Assembly: GCA_947629795.1 (NCBI GenBank) | Contig: CANRFC010000007.1 | Location: forward strand, 23,931-87,930 | Origin: an uncultured Oscillospiraceae bacterium | GTDB lineage: Bacteria > Bacillota > Clostridia > Oscillospirales > Oscillospiraceae | DNA length: 64,000 bases | Reading direction: 5' to 3' | In this document: positions 19,215-27,450 of the stretch, piece by piece | Layout of the letters: each line of letters opens with the position of its first letter | Numbering within the stretch: the stretch's first letter is position 1 | Notes under the pieces: model-generated | What the model was told of the DNA's origin: nothing | What the model saw: the letters and a program-made list of their open reading frames with translations, nothing else | Databases searched by the model: none | Program-made: the position numbers and the translations under genes

Positions 19215-21367
19215 TGCCGGGACCCAAGGGAGCCCCCCGGGGGGGCTATCAGAAACCGAAAAACATCGGAAAGACCGTCAGACGGCTGCTGGGCTACCTC
19301 ACCCGCTCGCCCTGGCCCCTGGTGCTGGTGGCGGTGTGCCTCGTCGCCTCGGTGGCCGCCAACCTGGGCGGGACCTACATGATGCGGGGCATCATCAACA
19401 AGTTCATCTGGTCGGGCTGCACCGACTTTGCCGGCCTGGGCCGGGCCATCCTGGCCCTGGTGGGGGTGTACCTCCTGGGGTGCCTGGCCTCCTACGGCCG
19501 CTCCGCCATCATGGTCCAGCTGGCCCAGCGGGGGGTCAACCGCCTGCGCAAGGACCTCTTCGACGCCCTCCAGGGCCTGCCCCTGAGCTACTTTGACCGC
19601 CATCCCCACGGGGAGCTGATGAGCCGCTTCACCAACGACGCCGACAACGTGCAGATGGCCCTGGAGCAGAGCCTGGTGAGCATGTTCTCCAGCGCCCTGA
19701 TGTTTGTGGGCCTTGTATGCATGATGCTGTTCATCAACTGGCGGCTGTTCCTGGTCACCGCCCTGATCCTGGGCGTCACCATGCTCTTCTTCAAGGTCAT
19801 CGGCGGCCGCTCCCGGCGGTACTACCAGGCCCAGCAGGCCGCCCTGGGCGCCGTCAACGGCGACATCCAGGAGATGATCGAGGGTCTGAAGGTGGTCAAG
19901 GCCTTCACCTATGAGGAGCGGGCAAAGGCCGACTTCAAGGGCCTGAACGAGACCTACCGGGACGCCGCCCAGAAGGCCAACTTCTACTCGGGCATCATGG
20001 GCCCGGTCACCGGCAACCTGATGAACATCGGCTATGCCCTCACCGCCGCCTTCGGCGGCCTTCTGTCAATTCTCCAGGGCTTCGACCTGGGGGGCCTGGT
20101 CACCTACCTGAAGCTGTGCAAGCAGGTGGGTCAGCCCCTGGAGGAGGTCTCCCAGCAGATGACCGCCCTCCTCTCCGCCCTGGCGGGCGCCGAGCGCATC
20201 TTTGACGTGATGGACACCCGGCCCGAGACCGATGAGGGCGCCATCACCCTGGTCCCCGCCCACAAGGACGCCAACGGCGCCCTCAGAGAGCGCACCGAGG
20301 GCGAGCGGGAGACCACCTGGGCCTGGAAGACCCCCAAGAACGCCGGCTTCGCCCTGGTGCCCGTCCTCCGGGAGGGAGAGACCCTCACGGAGCTTGCCCA
20401 GGCCGAGAAGTCGGAGAAGGGCTGGCGCATCGTCCCCCCCGACGAGGCTGCGGAGAGCCCGGTGTGGGGGACCCTCGCCCCCGACGGGACCTTCGCCCCG
20501 GCGGAGGACGTGTCCCTGCTGGCAAGCCACGGCTGGGCCTGGAAGTACCCCGGCCCGGACGGTAAGGTCTCCCTCCACCTCATCCGGGGCAGAGTCCGCA
20601 ACGTCCCCGGGGAGGACTACACCCTCACCGAACTGCGGGGGGCGGTGCGCTTCCAGCACGTGGACTTCTCCTACGTCCCCGGCAAACGGGTGCTCCACGA
20701 CGTGTCGGTGTACGCCAACCCCGGCCAGAAGATCGCCTTCGTGGGCTCCACCGGCGCGGGCAAGACCACCATCACCAACCTCATCAACCGCTTCTACGAG
20801 ATCGAGGGCGGCATGATCACCTTTGACGGCCTGAACGTCCGGTCCATCGCCAAGGACTCCCTCCGCCGGGCCCTGGGGGCCGTCCTCCAGGACACCCACC
20901 TCTTCACCGGCACCGTGATGGAGAACATCCGCTACGGCCGCCTGGACGCCACCGACGAGGAGTGCATCGCCGCGGCCAAGACGGCGGGGGCCCACTCCTT
21001 CATCCGCCGTCTCCCCGACGGCTACCAGACCATGGTCACCGGGGACGGGGCCAACCTGTCCCAGGGCCAGCGGCAGCTTTTGGCCATCGCCCGGGCCGCC
21101 GTGGCCGACCCCCCGGTAATGATCCTGGACGAGGCCACCTCCTCCATCGACACCCGCACCGAGGCCCTCATCCAGAAGGGCATGGACGCCCTGATGGAGG
21201 ACCGCACGGTCTTCGTCATCGCCCACCGGCTCTCCACCGTCCGCAACGCCGACTGCATCGTGGTCATCGAGCACGGGCAGATCCAGGAGAAGGGCTCCCA
21301 CGCCGAGCTCCTGGAGGAACAGGGCCGCTACTACCAGCTCTACACCGGCCAGTTCCAGCTGGACTGA
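19214..21367 (+). CDS. ABC exporter half-transporter 2 with enlarged TMD-NBD linker
   Basis: 717 residues from the ATG overlapping the previous stop. Exporter membrane domain (about 30-330), then a nucleotide-binding domain from about 475 with Walker A GSTGAGKTT, signature LSQGQRQ and Walker B VMILDEATS; the catalytic E is present, complementing the degenerate site of its partner. Between the domains lies an extra stretch of about 110-130 residues with two WAWK motifs (near 368 and 440). Similar but shorter linkers occur, as I recall, in clostridial BmrD-like proteins. Role of the linker unknown. Confidence 0.92.
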   Translation: MPGPKGAPRGGYQKPKNIGKTVRRLLGYLTRSPWPLVLVAVCLVASVAANLGGTYMMRGIINKFIWSGCTDFAGLGRAILALVGVYLLGCLASYGRSAIMVQLAQRGVNRLRKDLFDALQGLPLSYFDRHPHGELMSRFTNDADNVQMALEQSLVSMFSSALMFVGLVCMMLFINWRLFLVTALILGVTMLFFKVIGGRSRRYYQAQQAALGAVNGDIQEMIEGLKVVKAFTYEERAKADFKGLNETYRDAAQKANFYSGIMGPVTGNLMNIGYALTAAFGGLLSILQGFDLGGLVTYLKLCKQVGQPLEEVSQQMTALLSALAGAERIFDVMDTRPETDEGAITLVPAHKDANGALRERTEGERETTWAWKTPKNAGFALVPVLREGETLTELAQAEKSEKGWRIVPPDEAAESPVWGTLAPDGTFAPAEDVSLLASHGWAWKYPGPDGKVSLHLIRGRVRNVPGEDYTLTELRGAVRFQHVDFSYVPGKRVLHDVSVYANPGQKIAFVGSTGAGKTTITNLINRFYEIEGGMITFDGLNVRSIAKDSLRRALGAVLQDTHLFTGTVMENIRYGRLDATDEECIAAAKTAGAHSFIRRLPDGYQTMVTGDGANLSQGQRQLLAIARAAVADPPVMILDEATSSIDTRTEALIQKGMDALMEDRTVFVIAHRLSTVRNADCIVVIEHGQIQEKGSHAELLEEQGRYYQLYTGQFQLD

Positions 21368-21457
21368 CTTACTTTCTTTTGAAAAAGAAAGTAAGCAAAG
21401 AAAACTTTTATGGGCTCCGCCTCCGGTACCTTTCGTACCGGAGGCGGAGCCTTTTTT
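21367..21457 (+). terminator. Tandem hairpins and terminator after the ABC operon
   Basis: A first A/T-rich hairpin (about 21367-21393) is followed by a 17-bp GC-rich stem (21413-21429 with 21435-21451) and T6. The second hairpin is a strong intrinsic terminator; the first may be an interspersed repeat unit. Confidence 0.85.
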
Positions 21458-21461
21458 GTCC

Positions 21462-21731
21462 TCAGTGGGTCTGCCAGAGCAGTTTGGTGTCGCACAGCAC
21501 CAGGGTGGCGAAGCTCTCCCCCGGCGCGGGCAGGTCCCGGATGGGGGACGCCGCCGGGGCGGGCAGCCCCGCCCGCTCCACCTCATAGAGGGCCCGGGCC
21601 AGCGCCTGGGCGGCGCGCTCCATGCCGTCGGTGAGGGTCCTGCCCGAGGCGGCGCAGTCCACATCGGGAAAGCGGAAGGAATAGCCCCCCTTCTCCGGGG
21701 TAACGATGGCGGGATAGACGTATTTTGCCAT
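21462..21731 (-). CDS. HicB-like antitoxin-fold protein, no HicA partner
   Basis: 89 residues. The start MAKYVYPAIVTPEKGGYSFR, then FPDVDCAASGRTLTDGMERA, is the partial RNase-H fold of HicB antitoxins. HicB normally pairs with a small HicA mRNA interferase encoded next to it; no HicA-like frame is present on either side (a terminator lies downstream, and an AT-rich gap and the SDR gene upstream). Likely a solitary HicB-like protein. No C-terminal DNA-binding domain is visible. Confidence 0.75.
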   Translation of the reverse strand: MAKYVYPAIVTPEKGGYSFRFPDVDCAASGRTLTDGMERAAQALARALYEVERAGLPAPAASPIRDLPAPGESFATLVLCDTKLLWQTH

Positions 21732-21833
21732 GGCCTCGGCCTCCTGTGTCCGCGGGAACCCCTTCCGGGGCGCCGTTTTGACAAAATTATATCACGAACA
21801 CGAAAAAAAGCAACGCCACCCCCTCTCCTCCCC

Positions 21834-21862
21834 TTGCAATTGCAGATAGAGTGTGTTACTAT
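21834..21862 (+). promoter_or_regulatory. Promoter of the SDR gene
   Basis: TTGCAA (21834-21839), 17 bp, TACTAT (21857-21862), about 42 bp before the SDR start codon. Confidence 0.65.
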
Positions 21863-21904
21863 TTTCACGATATCAAGCCCCACAAAACAAAGGAGGAGAT
21901 CCCC

Positions 21905-22714
21905 ATGAACGCAGATTTCGTCAAGGGTAAGACCGTCATCATCACCGGCGGGGGCCGGGCCGTCCTCTCCGACGGCAAGAGCTGCGGCTCCATCGGCTAC
22001 GGCATCGCCACCGCCTACGCCAAGGAGGGCGCCAACATCGTCATCACCGGCCGGAACGTGAAGAAGCTGGAGGACGCCAAGGAGGAGCTGGAGCGGCTCT
22101 ACGGCGTGAAGGTCCTCCCCGTCCAGGCCGACGTGGCCGCCGGCCAGGACAACGAAGCCACCGTCAAGCATGTGGTGGATGAGGCCATCAAGGCCTTCGG
22201 CCGCATCGACGTGCTCATCAACAACGCCCAGGCCAGCGCCTCCGGCGTGCCCCTGGCCGACCACACCACCGAGAACTTCGACCTGGCCGTCTACTCCGGG
22301 CTGTACGCCGCCTTCTACTACATGAAGGCCTGCTACCCCTACCTGAAGGAGACCAAGGGCACCGTCATCAACTTCGCCTCGGGCGCCGGCCTGTTCGGCA
22401 ACTTCGGCCAGTGCTCCTACGCCGCTGCCAAGGAGGGCATCCGCGGCCTGAGCCGCGTGGCCGCCACCGAGTGGGGCAAGGACGGCATCAACGTCAACGT
22501 GGTCTGCCCCATCGCCTGGACCAGCCAACTGGAGAACTTTGAGAAGGCCTACCCCGACGCCTTCAAGGCCAACGTGAAGATGCCCCCCATGGGCCACTAC
22601 GGCGACCCCGAGACCGAGATCGGCCGGGTGTGCGTCCAGCTGGCCAACCCCGACTTCAAGTACCTCACCGGCGAGACCCTCACCCTGGAGGGCGGCATGG
22701 GCCTGCGTCCCTGA
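21905..22714 (+). CDS. Short-chain dehydrogenase/reductase (SDR)
   Basis: 269 residues behind AGGAGG. NAD(P)-binding TVIITGGG, the NNAQAS variant of the NNAG motif, and catalytic Tyr-x3-Lys in CSYAAAKEG. The insertion GRAVLSDGKSCGSIGYGIA after the first glycine motif resembles enoyl-ACP-reductase-like and large SDR subfamilies. C-terminal YLTGETLTLEGGMGLRP is typical. Single-gene unit with its own promoter and terminator. Substrate unknown. Confidence 0.88.
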   Translation: MNADFVKGKTVIITGGGRAVLSDGKSCGSIGYGIATAYAKEGANIVITGRNVKKLEDAKEELERLYGVKVLPVQADVAAGQDNEATVKHVVDEAIKAFGRIDVLINNAQASASGVPLADHTTENFDLAVYSGLYAAFYYMKACYPYLKETKGTVINFASGAGLFGNFGQCSYAAAKEGIRGLSRVAATEWGKDGINVNVVCPIAWTSQLENFEKAYPDAFKANVKMPPMGHYGDPETEIGRVCVQLANPDFKYLTGETLTLEGGMGLRP

Positions 22715-22732
22715 GCCCCCGGAACAAGCATC

Positions 22733-22768
22733 AAAAAAGGACTTCCGCTCCGGCGGAAGTCCTTTTTT
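22733..22768. terminator. Bidirectional terminator after the SDR gene
   Basis: A 16-bp stem including A6 and T6 flanks a TCCG loop; it can also end the opposing gene at 22785. Confidence 0.88.
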
Positions 22769-22784
22769 GATGGGCGGCGGGCCC

Positions 22785-23108
22785 TTACAGGCCAAAGACG
22801 GTCCAGGCTCCGGCAATACCCACGGCCAGGGCGGCGGCCGAGGCGCACAGCTCCAGCGCCCAGGGCATGACCGCCCGGTGGTCCCGGCGGCGGGGCTTCT
22901 CCGCCGGCTGAGGGGCCTGGACGGGCTCCTCCAGCTCCCGGAGGGCGGCCTTGCGCTCCAGCTTCCGGCAGCAGCGGGCAAAGTCCAGCATCTCGCAGGG
23001 CTCCTCCCCCGCGGGAGCCTCCATGGGGGCGGGGGTGAGCCGGACCAGATCGGCGCCGCCGCTGACCTTCAGCCGGCGGGCGTTGAGGGCGATGTACATG
23101 GTGTCCAT
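22785..23108 (-). CDS. Small C-terminally anchored protein, possibly SOS-regulated
   Basis: 107 residues behind AAAGGAGG. The N-terminal half is soluble (MDTMYIALNARRLKVSGG), followed by a cysteine-containing charged segment and a basic KPRRRDHR stretch before a single C-terminal membrane helix (about 80-104). No family recognised. The promoter region upstream (23191-23254) holds three LexA-like boxes, so it may be damage-inducible. Some SOS-induced division inhibitors are small single-helix proteins, but no LysM or other shared domain is visible here. Confidence 0.6.
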   Translation of the reverse strand: MDTMYIALNARRLKVSGGADLVRLTPAPMEAPAGEEPCEMLDFARCCRKLERKAALRELEEPVQAPQPAEKPRRRDHRAVMPWALELCASAAALAVGIAGAWTVFGL

Positions 23109-23190
23109 GAGGAAGGACCTCCTTTTCTGAGTTGACCCCAGTATAGCAGGACTTCAGTCCCATAAAACGGACTGAGCCCGGGAAGTTTCA

Positions 23191-23254
23191 AAACATCTGT
23201 TCCTTAGAACGCTTGTTCTGAATTTAAAATACAACATCTGTTCGAAAAAGTCAA
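23191..23254 (-). promoter_or_regulatory. Three LexA-like boxes around a minus-strand promoter
   Basis: GAACGCTTGTTC at 23207-23218 is a perfect GAAC-N4-GTTC. Two further sites read (minus strand) GAACAGATGTTT at 23191-23202 and GAACAGATGTTG at 23232-23243. A minus-strand promoter TTGACT (23249-23254), 17 bp, TATTTT (23226-23231) overlaps one box and abuts another. The target is probably the gene at 22785-23108; the plus-strand gene at 23358 cannot be excluded. Confidence 0.6.
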
Positions 23255-23357
23255 GGGGTTTTGCAAAATTTTTTTGAAGGGGAGGGAACCTTTTCCTCTG
23301 CCCCTTCGTCTAAAGGACAAAAGGGGTGGTTTTCTGCCCGAAAAAGGAGGATGCACC

Positions 23358-25562
23358 ATGAAACTGAAACGGATCGTGACCTCGGCCCTGGCCCTGACCC
23401 TGGGGTTCACCCTGGCCTCTCCGGCCCTGGCCGCCGAGACCGCCGATCAGCGTCTTACCAAGGTCACCCAGCAGGTGAAGGCCACCCTGGGCATCGGGGA
23501 CGAGTATACCGAGTTTTTCGGAGAGCCCAACGAGACCCTGCTGGGCACCAAGTGGTCTTTGAACTGGACCGGCGAGGACAAGAGCCTCAGCGTCTCGGCC
23601 ACCGAGGCGGGCAAGGTGCTGAGCATGAACCTGGGGGTGGCCACCCCCGATACCCGGGAGGACAAGTACGGCCCCGCCTTCCCTGCCATGACCCAGGCCC
23701 AGGCCAAGGAGAAGGCCAAGGCCTTCCTGAGCAAGGTCCTCACCGAGGGGGAGAGCGCCGTCTTTGACGACAGCTGGGACAGCGGCGAGCGCCTGGGGGC
23801 CACCCAGTACGGCTTCGGCGGCACCATTTACCTCAACGGTTTGCCCACCCCCATGTCCTTCCGGGCGTGGGTCAGCGTGGCCCAGGGGGACGTGACCTCC
23901 TTCTGGCGGGACGATGAGAGCCAGTATGTGGGCGGCATCCCCGCTCCCGACAGCACCACCACTGCCGACGCCGCCCGCGCCCTCCTCCGGGACACCCTGG
24001 ACTTTGAGCTCATCTACGTCCAGGACGGCGCCGGCGACAAGGCCGTGCTGCGCTACGTGCCCAAGTCCGGCGACGACTACTACGTGGACGCCAGGACCGG
24101 CAAGCTGGTGGACCTCACCGAGCTGCGTAAGGGCATGCTGGAGAATGCCAGCGGCGGTGCCGCTGCCGCCGACAAGGCGGAGGAGGAGAACGGCGTGCGC
24201 TTTGAGAGCGCCGTCGCCGCCCCGGAGCTCTCCACCGCCGAGCTGGAGGGCATCGCCAAGCTGGAGGGGGTGCTCACCAAGGAGGAGCTGGACGCCAAGG
24301 TCCGCGCCTGGAGCGCCCTGAAGCTGTCCGGCTTCGAGCTGTCCGGCGTGAGCTATTCCGTGGCCGACAAGAAGGCCCTGACCGCCGTGGAGAACGGGGA
24401 GGGACCCCAGGAGAACACCGTCACCGCCCGGCTTTCCTACAACAAGCTGGTGGACAAGAGCGTCTCCCGCCGCACTGTGGTGGTGGATGCCTTCACCGGG
24501 GAGCTTCAGAGCATGAGCGGCTATAACCCCTACGACGAGACCGACGGAAAGACCTCCAAGGCCGCCGCCCAGCAGAAGGGGGAGGACGTCCTCAAGACCC
24601 TGTGGCCGGAGCAGTTCGGCAAGTGCGCCCTCTACACCTCCACCGACGCCGAGGAGCGGAAGGCCTCCGAGGCCTGGGTGTTCACCTTCGCCCAGAAGGT
24701 CAACGGCTACTTCTTCCCCTCCAACACCATTACCGTCCGGGTCTCGGCTGACGACGGGGCCATCATGGGCTTCTCCAAGGGCTTTGACGACACCGTGACC
24801 TTCGACAGCGCCGACGGGCTCATCACCCTGGACGCCGCCAAGACCGCCTGGGTCAACCTCTACCCCGTGGAGCTCTCCTACATCGCCGTGCCTGTGCGCC
24901 TGGACCTGATGGGCGCCGACGTCCGGCCCCTCATCCACGCCGGCTACACCTACTATAACGCCCTCAAGCCCGGCTACGAGCTGGGCCAGACCGACACCTG
25001 GTACTCCGGCGTGGACGCCAAGACCGGCGAGCCGGTGCAGGAGAAGGGCTATGAGCCCGAGAAGATCGCCTATACCGATATCGACGGCCATTGGGCCCAG
25101 GCAGCCCTCGCCGAGCTGGCCCTGTACGGCGTGGGCTGGTATGAGGAGAAGGCCCAGCCCAACGCCCCCCTCACCCAGATCGCCTACGTGGCCCTCCTCT
25201 GCTCTGCCGACGGCTACCGCTACATCCCCGGGGAGAGCAGCGCCGACGACCTCTATGACTACGCCGTCCGCCGGGGCCTGCTCACCAAGGAGCAGCGCCA
25301 GGACGACAAGGCCCTCACCCGGGGGGAGATGGTCCAGATGATGCTGGACTCCCTGGGCTACGGCTCGGTGGCCGGCCTGAAGGGCATCTTCCGCTGCGAC
25401 TTTACCGACGCTGCCGAGATCCCCGCCGATTTCATGGGCTACGCCGCCCTGGCCCAGGGCCTGGGGCTGGTGAAGGGGGATGCGGCCGGCAACTTCGCTG
25501 CCGGCCGGACCTCCACCCGTGCCGAGGCTGCCACCATGCTCTGGCAGTACATGAAGCGCTGA
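23358..25562 (+). CDS. Secreted YcdB/PepSY-type protein with SLH repeats
   Basis: 734 residues from the ATG behind AAAGGAGG. A signal peptide (KLKRIVTSALALTLG, cleavage after about A25) precedes a large extracellular region with repeated YcdB/PepSY-like units (for example YYVDARTGKLVDLTELRKG and GFSKGFDDTVTF). From about residue 570 come S-layer homology motifs: DIDGHWAQAALAELALYGV, then PLTQIAYVALL and TRAEAATMLWQYMKR. It is probably held on the secondary cell-wall polymer. Monocistronic, with a terminator 80 bp downstream. Function unknown; PepSY units often inhibit or sense proteases. Confidence 0.88.
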   Translation: MKLKRIVTSALALTLGFTLASPALAAETADQRLTKVTQQVKATLGIGDEYTEFFGEPNETLLGTKWSLNWTGEDKSLSVSATEAGKVLSMNLGVATPDTREDKYGPAFPAMTQAQAKEKAKAFLSKVLTEGESAVFDDSWDSGERLGATQYGFGGTIYLNGLPTPMSFRAWVSVAQGDVTSFWRDDESQYVGGIPAPDSTTTADAARALLRDTLDFELIYVQDGAGDKAVLRYVPKSGDDYYVDARTGKLVDLTELRKGMLENASGGAAAADKAEEENGVRFESAVAAPELSTAELEGIAKLEGVLTKEELDAKVRAWSALKLSGFELSGVSYSVADKKALTAVENGEGPQENTVTARLSYNKLVDKSVSRRTVVVDAFTGELQSMSGYNPYDETDGKTSKAAAQQKGEDVLKTLWPEQFGKCALYTSTDAEERKASEAWVFTFAQKVNGYFFPSNTITVRVSADDGAIMGFSKGFDDTVTFDSADGLITLDAAKTAWVNLYPVELSYIAVPVRLDLMGADVRPLIHAGYTYYNALKPGYELGQTDTWYSGVDAKTGEPVQEKGYEPEKIAYTDIDGHWAQAALAELALYGVGWYEEKAQPNAPLTQIAYVALLCSADGYRYIPGESSADDLYDYAVRRGLLTKEQRQDDKALTRGEMVQMMLDSLGYGSVAGLKGIFRCDFTDAAEIPADFMGYAALAQGLGLVKGDAAGNFAAGRTSTRAEAATMLWQYMKR

Positions 25563-25642
25563 GTTCCGACCGGGATATAAAAATAGGAATAATTGGAAAA
25601 TTAAGGGAAGAAAACGCGAAAATTTGCCGTCTCTACCCCCTC

Positions 25643-25680
25643 AAAAAAGCCCCCGACGAGGTCTCGTCGGGGGCTTTTTG
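25643..25680. terminator. Terminator after the SLH protein gene
   Basis: A 12-bp GC-rich stem (25648-25659 with 25664-25675) flanked by A and T runs; usable in both directions. Confidence 0.85.
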
Positions 25681-25874
25681 GGTCTCTGCGCACGTTCCTG
25701 AAGCCTCAAGAAAAATCTGTCCGTCTCCGGGGCGAAGATGGGGGGCGTTTTGGGGTCTCTGCCCGGCCTCTTGAAGTCTTAAAACTTTTTGCCTGTCTCC
25801 CGGGCGAAGGTTTTGGGGGCCGCTATTCGGTCTCTTCCAGCCCCAGGAACACGCTGCCTGCCGCCCGGGCGAAG
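25681..25874 (-). repeat. Degenerate tandem copies of the spoIIP 3' end
   Basis: Three segments begin GGTCTCT and end GGGCGAAG: 25681-25737, 25754-25809 and 25829-25874. The last is the 3' end of spoIIP itself (protein FARAAGSVFLGLEETE). The other two, read on the minus strand, encode decayed versions (FARETGKKF-stop and FAPETDRFFLRLQE), suggesting old duplication of the gene tail. Confidence 0.5.
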
Positions 25875-27022
25875 AGCCGGGCGCCCGCCAGGGCCTCCTG
25901 GAGGGTGTTGCCGTGGCTTCCAACTTCTACCAGGAGCATGCCGGGGGAGAGGTCCTGGTTATAGCCCAGCTTCCGCAGGGTCATGGGCCTGGCCAGGGTG
26001 GGAAAGAGGGAGTCCATGCTCCGCTGGAGCCTGCAGGCCAGGGCCAGATTGTCCCGCCAGCCCACGTGGCCCCCGCCCCCCATGTCGGTGCCCACCACCA
26101 GCATGACCTGGGCGGCCTTTACCCCGTCGATGGTGGCGCAGGTCTTGTAAATGGACCCGTCGGTCCCCACCAGGGCGTCCCGGTGGACGTCCAGCACCAG
26201 CCGGATGGTGGGATACTGCTTCAGATACTCTGCCACCGAGGTGCGGGAGTTGTCGTAGGAGGCGGTGTAGCTGGGGTAGTCGTGGAGGGAGCGGTCGTGG
26301 AGGACCGACAGGCCCAGCTCGGTGAAGACCCGCTCCATCTCGTCCCCCACCCGGAGCATATTCCGGTCCTCGGCCAGGGTGCGGCTGTAATCGCTCTCGG
26401 TGTAGGTGTCCTCCCCGTCGGGGTAGTAGGCCTCGGTGGCGTGGGTGTGGACGATGAGGATCTGGGGGCCCTCCTCCGCCGGGGCGAGGGCGAAGGTCAG
26501 AGGCAGGGCCAGCTCGGCGGCCAGGTCCAGGTCAGGGGCCTGGGCCCGGTTGTAGAGGTAGAGCCCCGCCCCGGTGACGTAGCCCTGGGAGGAGGTGGGC
26601 ACCAGGGTCCGCTCCACCACCGTCTCCTGCCGGGTGGCGGGTTCGGGGAGCGCCTCGGTAAGGTCGTCCCGGTCGGGGGCGGGCTGGGCCTGGGGCAGGT
26701 CCTGGGGCGGCTGCTGGGCCGGGAGCGTGGGGGCGGGCTCCGGCGTGGCCTGGGGGGCCGGGGAGGTCAAGGTTTGAGGAAGGTTGGCGGCCAGAAGGGA
26801 GCTCTCCCCGGCCAGGAGCCGGACGGCCAGGGGGGCGTCCCCGGGGACAGGGCCCAGCTCGGCGGTGAGGGCGGCCTGGACGAAGGCGGCGCTGGAGCCC
26901 AGGCTGCCGGCGGCCCGGTCCACCGCTCCGGCCCCCGCGCCCATGAGGAGCAGCCACAGGCCCACTGTGGCCAGAAACAGGGCGAAAAAACGACGGAGAA
27001 GTCTTCCCCAGTTTCCCTTCAC
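25823..27022 (-). CDS. spoIIP: Stage II sporulation protein P
   Basis: 399 residues from a GTG start behind AGGGGAGGG. One N-terminal membrane helix (about 10-30), a proline/glutamine-rich linker, then the SpoIIP amidase/endopeptidase domain with ILIVHTHATEAY, a downstream LDVHRDAL motif and the C-terminal LLVEVGSHGNT. It degrades septal peptidoglycan during engulfment with SpoIID and SpoIIM. A sigmaE-like promoter lies upstream. Single gene here. Confidence 0.95.
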   Translation of the reverse strand: MKGNWGRLLRRFFALFLATVGLWLLLMGAGAGAVDRAAGSLGSSAAFVQAALTAELGPVPGDAPLAVRLLAGESSLLAANLPQTLTSPAPQATPEPAPTLPAQQPPQDLPQAQPAPDRDDLTEALPEPATRQETVVERTLVPTSSQGYVTGAGLYLYNRAQAPDLDLAAELALPLTFALAPAEEGPQILIVHTHATEAYYPDGEDTYTESDYSRTLAEDRNMLRVGDEMERVFTELGLSVLHDRSLHDYPSYTASYDNSRTSVAEYLKQYPTIRLVLDVHRDALVGTDGSIYKTCATIDGVKAAQVMLVVGTDMGGGGHVGWRDNLALACRLQRSMDSLFPTLARPMTLRKLGYNQDLSPGMLLVEVGSHGNTLQEALAGARLFARAAGSVFLGLEETE

Positions 27023-27054
27023 AGCTCGTCCCTCCCCTTTCGCTCGTTGTTTTC

Positions 27055-27083
27055 ATCCTATGAGAGGGAGGGAGGGGATATTC
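27055..27083 (-). promoter_or_regulatory. SigmaE-like promoter of spoIIP
   Basis: Minus strand: GAATATC (27077-27083), 14 bp, CATAGGAT (27055-27062). This fits the Bacillus sigmaE pattern (KMATATT, 14-15 bp, CATACAMT) at 6 of 7 and 6 of 8 positions; spoIIP is sigmaE-dependent in Bacillus. Confidence 0.55.
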
Positions 27084-27166
27084 CAATATTGGCGCACCCT
27101 AATTTTCAAGATATCCCTTGGGGTTCTCTACATATTTGCATATGGGTGCACTCAGTGCACCGGGGT

Positions 27167-27207
27167 GCGAGAGGCCATTCTTTTCTGCGAAAAGAACGGT
27201 CTCTCGC
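27167..27207. repeat. Long near-perfect hairpin
   Basis: Arms 27167-27185 and 27189-27207 pair over 19 positions with 17 Watson-Crick pairs, one G-U and one mismatch, around a TGC loop. No T run follows on either strand. Confidence 0.75.
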
Positions 27208-27423
27208 GCTCTCCCAAGAAAAGGCTAAGGTCAAGACCGGGCGCACGAACGGGCGGCTCGCTCGTCTTTGCGCCCCATGGTCCCTCTTGCCCCGCGCCCG
27301 CGCGTCCCATTGCGGAACACTTCCACATGTTCGTTAAAACCCACCGCCGCCGACCTACACAGCTTGGAGGGTGGGAAGCTTGCCCGCTGCCGCTGACTGG
27401 GTGCGGGACCTGCGGGAGATTGC

Positions 27424-27450
27424 GTAGGGGCCGCTGTCCCCAGCGGCCCG
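27424..27450 (+). repeat. REP-like palindromic element, copy 1
   Basis: 27 bp starting GTAGGGGCCG and ending CGGCCCG, with a 9-bp stem. It matches the two copies at 48701-48775 at about 24 of 27 positions, with paired changes in the stem. Confidence 0.65.
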
